From the NCBI GenBank assembly GCA_041648505.1, contig JBAZOY010000002.1:40992-104991 (forward strand): a stretch of DNA of 64,000 bases. Reading direction: 5' to 3'. Source of the stretch: JBAZOY01 sp041648505. Lineage in GTDB: Bacteria; Desulfobacterota; Syntrophia; Syntrophales; CG2-30-49-12. The position numbers and the translations under genes are program-made. Under the pieces are notes generated by a model, which worked only from the letters and a program-made list of their open reading frames with translations, did no database searches and was not told the DNA's origin. Below are positions 59,946-64,000 of the stretch, piece by piece (position 1 is the stretch's first letter; the number at the start of each line of letters is the position of its first letter).

Positions 59946-61064
59946 CTATCTTTTTGCATCGGGCGGGACATCAACACCTTCCTTCCTTAAGATATCCAGG
60001 GGTGAAACAGGCTCCGATTGGTGCAGATGCATGCAGTTTTCCCTCAACACCTTCTTCTGGGTTTCCTCAGACCAGTCGAACCCTTTGAGTTGTTTGAATG
60101 CCTTAAACCATGATTGCATGCCAATAAAAGGATAGTCCGTTCCAAATAGAATCTTTCCCTGATAGAAAGGGGTATTAGCGGATTCAATAAGACTTTGCGG
60201 ATATATCCTGGGAGAAGAGCCTGATATATCAAGATAGACATTGGGATGTCTGAAAGCTAAAGACATAGCCTGGTCGTGCCACCCTCCGACGCCATAGTGG
60301 AGGAGCACCAGCTTTAAAGTAGGAAAATCCACGGCCACATCGTCATATAGAAGAGGTGTCATATACTTGATTTTTGTAAAATACATGCCCGTTGCCCCAC
60401 AGTGACTCTGTACGGGTACGTTAAGCTCCACGCACTTTTCATAAATCGGGTAGAAGAGCTTTTCGTCATTAGGATAAGTGCTCACCGCCGCGGGGTGAAA
60501 TTTCATTCCTTTAAACTTTAATTCCTTGATACATCTTTCTGTCTCGTCTACTGCATCTCCTCTGCGCGGATCTACCGAGCCATAGCCTATAAATCTATCC
60601 GGATAAAGCGAGACCAGTCTTGCAATTTCATCATTGCTCAACATGGATTTTTTCAATGCCCAGTGTTCGGAGCTTGAAGAATCGAGACTCATTATCACGG
60701 CCTTTTCCACGTTAGCCTTGTTCATGTCTTCCAACATATCTTCAATGCTCTTAGGGATAATTTCATCCTTCATCCTGAAGTGTCTGGTTGCCATGGAAAG
60801 GGCGGGACTTTTCTTCAAATCATCTCGGAACATGGGGTGGGCATGGTAATCTATCGCCGGAACAGGTGAGCAGGAGGCACTTTCCTTAAGGACGTTTTCG
60901 ATTTCTGTTTCACATGCAGAGACTCCACTCGCATCGTTCGTCTCTTTCAGTAACTCAACGGCCTGTTTGAAGAGTCTCTCTGCATCCATGTAATACTTCG
61001 CAGACAGCGCAGACCTTGCTTCCCCGAATATCTTTTCGATTTTTTCCTTTAACGGCTCTTCCAA
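59946..61064 (-). CDS. Amidohydrolase-2 family protein with N-terminal helical repeat
   Basis: 372 aa. Residues ~1-60 are helical and TPR-like (FGEARSALSAKYYMDAERLF). The rest is an amidohydrolase barrel: HxH in IDYHAHPMF (about residue 70), a His in MKFHPAAVS, another in VQSHCGATG and an Asp in LFGTDYPFIG. Substrate unknown; members act as metal-dependent hydrolases or decarboxylases. The start is a TTG at 61064 with a weak ribosome site. No link with nickel genes is evident. Confidence 0.8.
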   Translation of the reverse strand: MEEPLKEKIEKIFGEARSALSAKYYMDAERLFKQAVELLKETNDASGVSACETEIENVLKESASCSPVPAIDYHAHPMFRDDLKKSPALSMATRHFRMKDEIIPKSIEDMLEDMNKANVEKAVIMSLDSSSSEHWALKKSMLSNDEIARLVSLYPDRFIGYGSVDPRRGDAVDETERCIKELKFKGMKFHPAAVSTYPNDEKLFYPIYEKCVELNVPVQSHCGATGMYFTKIKYMTPLLYDDVAVDFPTLKLVLLHYGVGGWHDQAMSLAFRHPNVYLDISGSSPRIYPQSLIESANTPFYQGKILFGTDYPFIGMQSWFKAFKQLKGFDWSEETQKKVLRENCMHLHQSEPVSPLDILRKEGVDVPPDAKR

Positions 61065-61258
61065 ATCTTTTTTTGAGCACCGATAAATACAATTTTTATT
61101 TAATATTGTTCGACTTAAAACTTACCTTATCTTTAAGTAACATAAGCGGAAAAGTCAAATATTTTTTGGAACTATCGGGAATCAGTCTTGACAAAAAGTC
61201 GATAGCAATCTTATATGGGGCATTCAAAACAAATACGTAATATAAGGACCAACAGAAA

Positions 61259-62668
61259 ATGTCGGAAAAGGTTAGAACACGATTTGCTCCTTCCCCCACA
61301 GGAGTCCTGCATATCGGTGGGGCAAGAACGGCTCTTTTTAACTGGCTCTATGCCAGGCATATGGGTGGGCGGTTTATTCTGAGAATCGAGGATACGGATC
61401 AGGTCCGCTCCACTGATGAATCAACGGAAGCGATCTTAAATGCCCTCTTGTGGCTTGGACTGAGTTGGGATGAGGGGCCATTCTTTCAGACGAAACGGCG
61501 GGAAATTTATAAGAATGCGATCAGAAAGCTCCTTGATGATGGGAAGGCTTATTACTGCATCTGCACTCCCGAAGAGCTGGAAGAAAAAAGAAGGCTGGCG
61601 TTGGCCGAGGGGAGGAAACCAAAGTACGATGGCACATGCCGTGACAGAGGTCTTGCCGAAACCGCAAACTCGGTTGTGAGGTTTCGATGCCCCCAGTCCG
61701 GTGTTACAATCGTAAATGACCTTATCAGGGGTCCTATTTCTTTTAATAATGAGGAATTGGATGACCTTGTCATAGAGCGGAGTGACGGTTGGCCAACTTA
61801 CAATTTTGCCGTGGTGGTTGATGATGTCCAGATGAATATCACACATGTAATTCGGGGGGATGATCATTTGAACAACACTCCGCGTCAGATTCTGCTCTAT
61901 GAGGCAATGGGAGCGGCAGTTCCTAAGTTCGGTCATGTTCCGATGATTCTCGGGTCTGATAAAGCGAGGCTTAGCAAGCGTCACGGTGCTACATCTGTCA
62001 TGGCCTACAGGGAAATGGGTTATCTGCCGGAGGCCCTGGTCAATTATCTGGTCAGGCTCGGCTGGTCTCACGGAGACCAGGAAATATTCTCCATGGATGA
62101 ACTGATTTCAATGTTTACACTTGATACAGTAGGAAAATCTGCCGCCGTCTTTAATCCGGAGAAACTCCTCTGGTTGGATCAGCATTACATAAAGACGTAT
62201 CCCGAAGAGAAACTGGTCGAGGAGATGAAACCCTTCTGGGAAAGAAGGGGCTTGGATACATCCGATCGAGATTTTATAAAAAAGATCGTCACCGACTTGA
62301 AGGGAAGAGTAAAAACCCTCTTGGAAATGGCAGATGCCGCAGATTTTTACTTCAACGATGATCTTGTATATGACGGCGAGGCGGCAGAGAAGTTCCTTAA
62401 GCCGGAGTTTGCGGAACACCTACGGGATGTTATGGAAAAAGTTTCTTTATTGTCGGATTATACTAAGAGCGGAATAGAAATTTTTCTAAAGGCCATAGCC
62501 GATGAAAGGGGCACAAAACTCAAATTTATTGCTCAGCCTTTGAGGGTCGCCTTGACTGGCAAGAAAGTAAGCCCTGGTATTGATGATGTCATGATCACCC
62601 TGGGCAAAGAACGGGTAATTAAAAGGCTGGAAAAAGCCCTGGAATTTATAAAAAGTGGTAAGTCTTGA
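61259..62668 (+). CDS. gltX: Glutamyl-tRNA synthetase
   Basis: 469 aa. It opens VRTRFAPSPTGVLHIGGARTA, with HIGG as the HIGH motif (about residues 17-20); the KMSKS equivalent is ARLSKRHG (about 237-243). The anticodon-binding domain follows to the end. Normal length. It charges tRNA-Glu (and perhaps tRNA-Gln). mqnC follows 30 bp on, probably in the same transcript. Confidence 0.97.
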   Translation: MSEKVRTRFAPSPTGVLHIGGARTALFNWLYARHMGGRFILRIEDTDQVRSTDESTEAILNALLWLGLSWDEGPFFQTKRREIYKNAIRKLLDDGKAYYCICTPEELEEKRRLALAEGRKPKYDGTCRDRGLAETANSVVRFRCPQSGVTIVNDLIRGPISFNNEELDDLVIERSDGWPTYNFAVVVDDVQMNITHVIRGDDHLNNTPRQILLYEAMGAAVPKFGHVPMILGSDKARLSKRHGATSVMAYREMGYLPEALVNYLVRLGWSHGDQEIFSMDELISMFTLDTVGKSAAVFNPEKLLWLDQHYIKTYPEEKLVEEMKPFWERRGLDTSDRDFIKKIVTDLKGRVKTLLEMADAADFYFNDDLVYDGEAAEKFLKPEFAEHLRDVMEKVSLLSDYTKSGIEIFLKAIADERGTKLKFIAQPLRVALTGKKVSPGIDDVMITLGKERVIKRLEKALEFIKSGKS

Positions 62669-62698
62669 GTAAGATCACGACTGATAAATGAGGGGAAA

Positions 62699-63781
62699 AT
62701 GTTGTCTAAGATTTATACAAAGATTCGTAACGGAGAAAGGATCTCTGAAGATGAAGGCATCTTTCTTCTCCGCCATGCAGAGTTGCTTGATCTTGCAGAT
62801 ATGGCAAATGAAATACGCTTTAAGAATAACCCGAAACCGCAGGTGACATTTGTAATAGACTCAAATCCTAATTACACAAACATCTGCGAGAACGATTGCA
62901 TCTTTTGTGCATTTCGCCGCCAGCCGGACGATGAAGACGCATATACATATACAGTTGACCGGATGATTCGGCATTTCAAAGAAGCGGCGGCAAGGGGGGT
63001 CACTACGGTTCTACTACAAGGAGGGATAAATCCCGCACTTACCTTTGATTACTATACTGAAATGGTAAAAAAAACAATTACCGAAGTTCCGGAGGTCCAT
63101 CCCCACTTCTATTCGGCCCCGGAAATTATCAGTATGTCCCGTATATCCAAGCTTTCGATTACAGGCGTATTACAGAAACTATGGGAAGCTGGTATGCGGA
63201 CTATTCCCGGTGGTGGAGCTGAGGTTTTATCCGACAGGGTGAGGGGAAAAATCAGTAAAAAGAAAGGGACATCAGCAGACTGGCTCAATGTTATGCGTGA
63301 AGCGCACAGGATTGGCTATAAATCAACGGCCACCATGATGTACGGGCACATAGAGACAGACGAAGATATCCTGACTCACCTGGAAGGCATCCGGCAGTTG
63401 CAGGATGAGTATCACGGCTTTACTGCCTTCATTCCCTGGAGTTTCAAGCCAGCAAACACGTCACTTGCGAAACTTATTACAAGGCCGGCAACCGCGACAC
63501 GCTATCTGCAGATAATCGCCTTTTCAAGAATCTATCTGGACAACTTTCCCCATGTACAGGCATCGTGGTTTCCGGAAGGGGGGAAAACAGGCCAGATCGC
63601 TCTGCATTTCGGGGCCGATGATTTCGGCGGGACGTTGCTTGAAGAGAACGTCCATGCGGCAGCAGATTTTGTCAACAGGACAAGTCCCGAAGAGTGCATA
63701 CAAATGATACATGACGCAGGTTTCGGTGCTGCACAGAGGTCAACACTGTACGGAATTATAAAGTTATTTTCCCGATCATGA
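62699..63781 (+). CDS. mqnC: Cyclic dehypoxanthine futalosine synthase (menaquinone synthesis)
   Basis: 360 aa. Radical-SAM enzyme of the futalosine pathway of menaquinone. NPNYTNICENDCIFCAFRR carries C-X3-C-X2-C for the [4Fe-4S] cluster (about residues 60-75), followed by LLQGGINPAL and GMRTIPGGGAEVL. Length matches MqnC (about 360) rather than the related MqnE or CofH. No other mqn gene is in the window. It implies that the host uses menaquinone for anaerobic respiration. Confidence 0.88.
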   Translation: MLSKIYTKIRNGERISEDEGIFLLRHAELLDLADMANEIRFKNNPKPQVTFVIDSNPNYTNICENDCIFCAFRRQPDDEDAYTYTVDRMIRHFKEAAARGVTTVLLQGGINPALTFDYYTEMVKKTITEVPEVHPHFYSAPEIISMSRISKLSITGVLQKLWEAGMRTIPGGGAEVLSDRVRGKISKKKGTSADWLNVMREAHRIGYKSTATMMYGHIETDEDILTHLEGIRQLQDEYHGFTAFIPWSFKPANTSLAKLITRPATATRYLQIIAFSRIYLDNFPHVQASWFPEGGKTGQIALHFGADDFGGTLLEENVHAAADFVNRTSPEECIQMIHDAGFGAAQRSTLYGIIKLFSRS

Positions 63782-64000
63782 GCAGCATGCTTTTATCAGA
63801 TCATCTTTTTCAACAAAGTAATTTGTTGCCGGAGACTTTGGCTTTCATATGTCCAGCAGTAAGAATATGGAGACAATGGGGCTGTTGAAAAAGCCCTGTT
63901 CCAATTATGCTGCGATATAAAAACTTCTTACTGAAAAAGGATATTTTGTCCCAAAACTTGATAACGCCTTACAAATATTCATTGCCAAACGATTCATGAC
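63782..64000. other. Right-end intergenic stretch
   Basis: 220 bases without a gene. GGGGCTGTTGAAAAAGCCC (63879-63897) is a short inverted repeat like the ends of some insertion sequences, but no transposase is visible before the window ends. Confidence 0.3.

Noticed and set aside
63850..64000. Insertion sequence end
   Set aside because: A short inverted repeat resembles IS ends, but there is no transposase and no second end in the window.

Overview
The window looks like a piece of the chromosome of an anaerobic, diderm (Gram-negative) bacterium of the Desulfobacterota / former Deltaproteobacteria type. This is an inference from gene content: a tungsten/molybdenum aldehyde:ferredoxin oxidoreductase, LptE, TonB/ExbBD, futalosine-pathway MqnC, DUF502, DUF4301, a GerMN-domain protein, many orphan regulators, and moderate GC with many TTG/GTG starts. 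No rRNA, tRNA, CRISPR array or intact insertion sequence was seen.

Layout. 1-9.3 kb: a 3'-truncated AOR gene (minus), a DUF502 membrane protein, a TonB-C-domain protein, a histidine phosphatase, an orphan PAS histidine kinase preceded by a perfect hairpin, a CcdA/DsbD-like plus TlpA-like thiol-redox pair, and an APC-type permease broken by a 4-bp duplication. 9.4-15.5 kb: a LOG-family protein, panC-panD behind a structured leader with a terminator (riboswitch candidate), then leuS-lptE. 15.8-25.5 kb: two HD-domain proteins, a PP-loop thiouridylase-like gene coupled to a LysM protein, a GerMN protein overlapping an EF-G reading frame that has no usual start codon, a TrkA-N potassium channel and a cyclic-nucleotide-binding protein.

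25.7-33.9 kb is a defence island, in part clearly more GC-rich than its surroundings. It carries hsdR-hsdM-hsdS plus a fourth translationally coupled gene that I do not recognise with certainty, then an XRE/ImmA-IrrE regulator-protease with a PIN-domain protein (toxin-antitoxin-like), and a short conserved 57-aa protein between two long perfect or near-perfect hairpins. 34-45 kb: an orphan CusA-type RND pump, lon with a very good sigma70 promoter, a duplicated-domain small protein, DUF4301, proC, a cold-shock protein, a small basic protein, a DEAD-box helicase, and a decayed copy of the proC 3' end.

45.5-59.9 kb (all minus) is the most striking part: an apparently complete nickel-acquisition locus across both membranes. 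It holds NikR; a dedicated TonB-ExbB-ExbD; a TonB-dependent receptor; two DUF4198 periplasmic proteins and a NikL-like protein; an FmdE-domain fusion protein; an ABC-2 exporter pair; an outer-membrane-type protein; and the ECF-type importer NikK-NikM-NikL-NikQ-NikO. Three copies of a 27-bp imperfect palindrome of 7-13-7 architecture, with a conserved A/T tract at one side, lie before the OM protein/nik operon, before the FmdE gene and before tonB, so I read them as NikR operators. The window ends with an amidohydrolase, gltX and mqnC.
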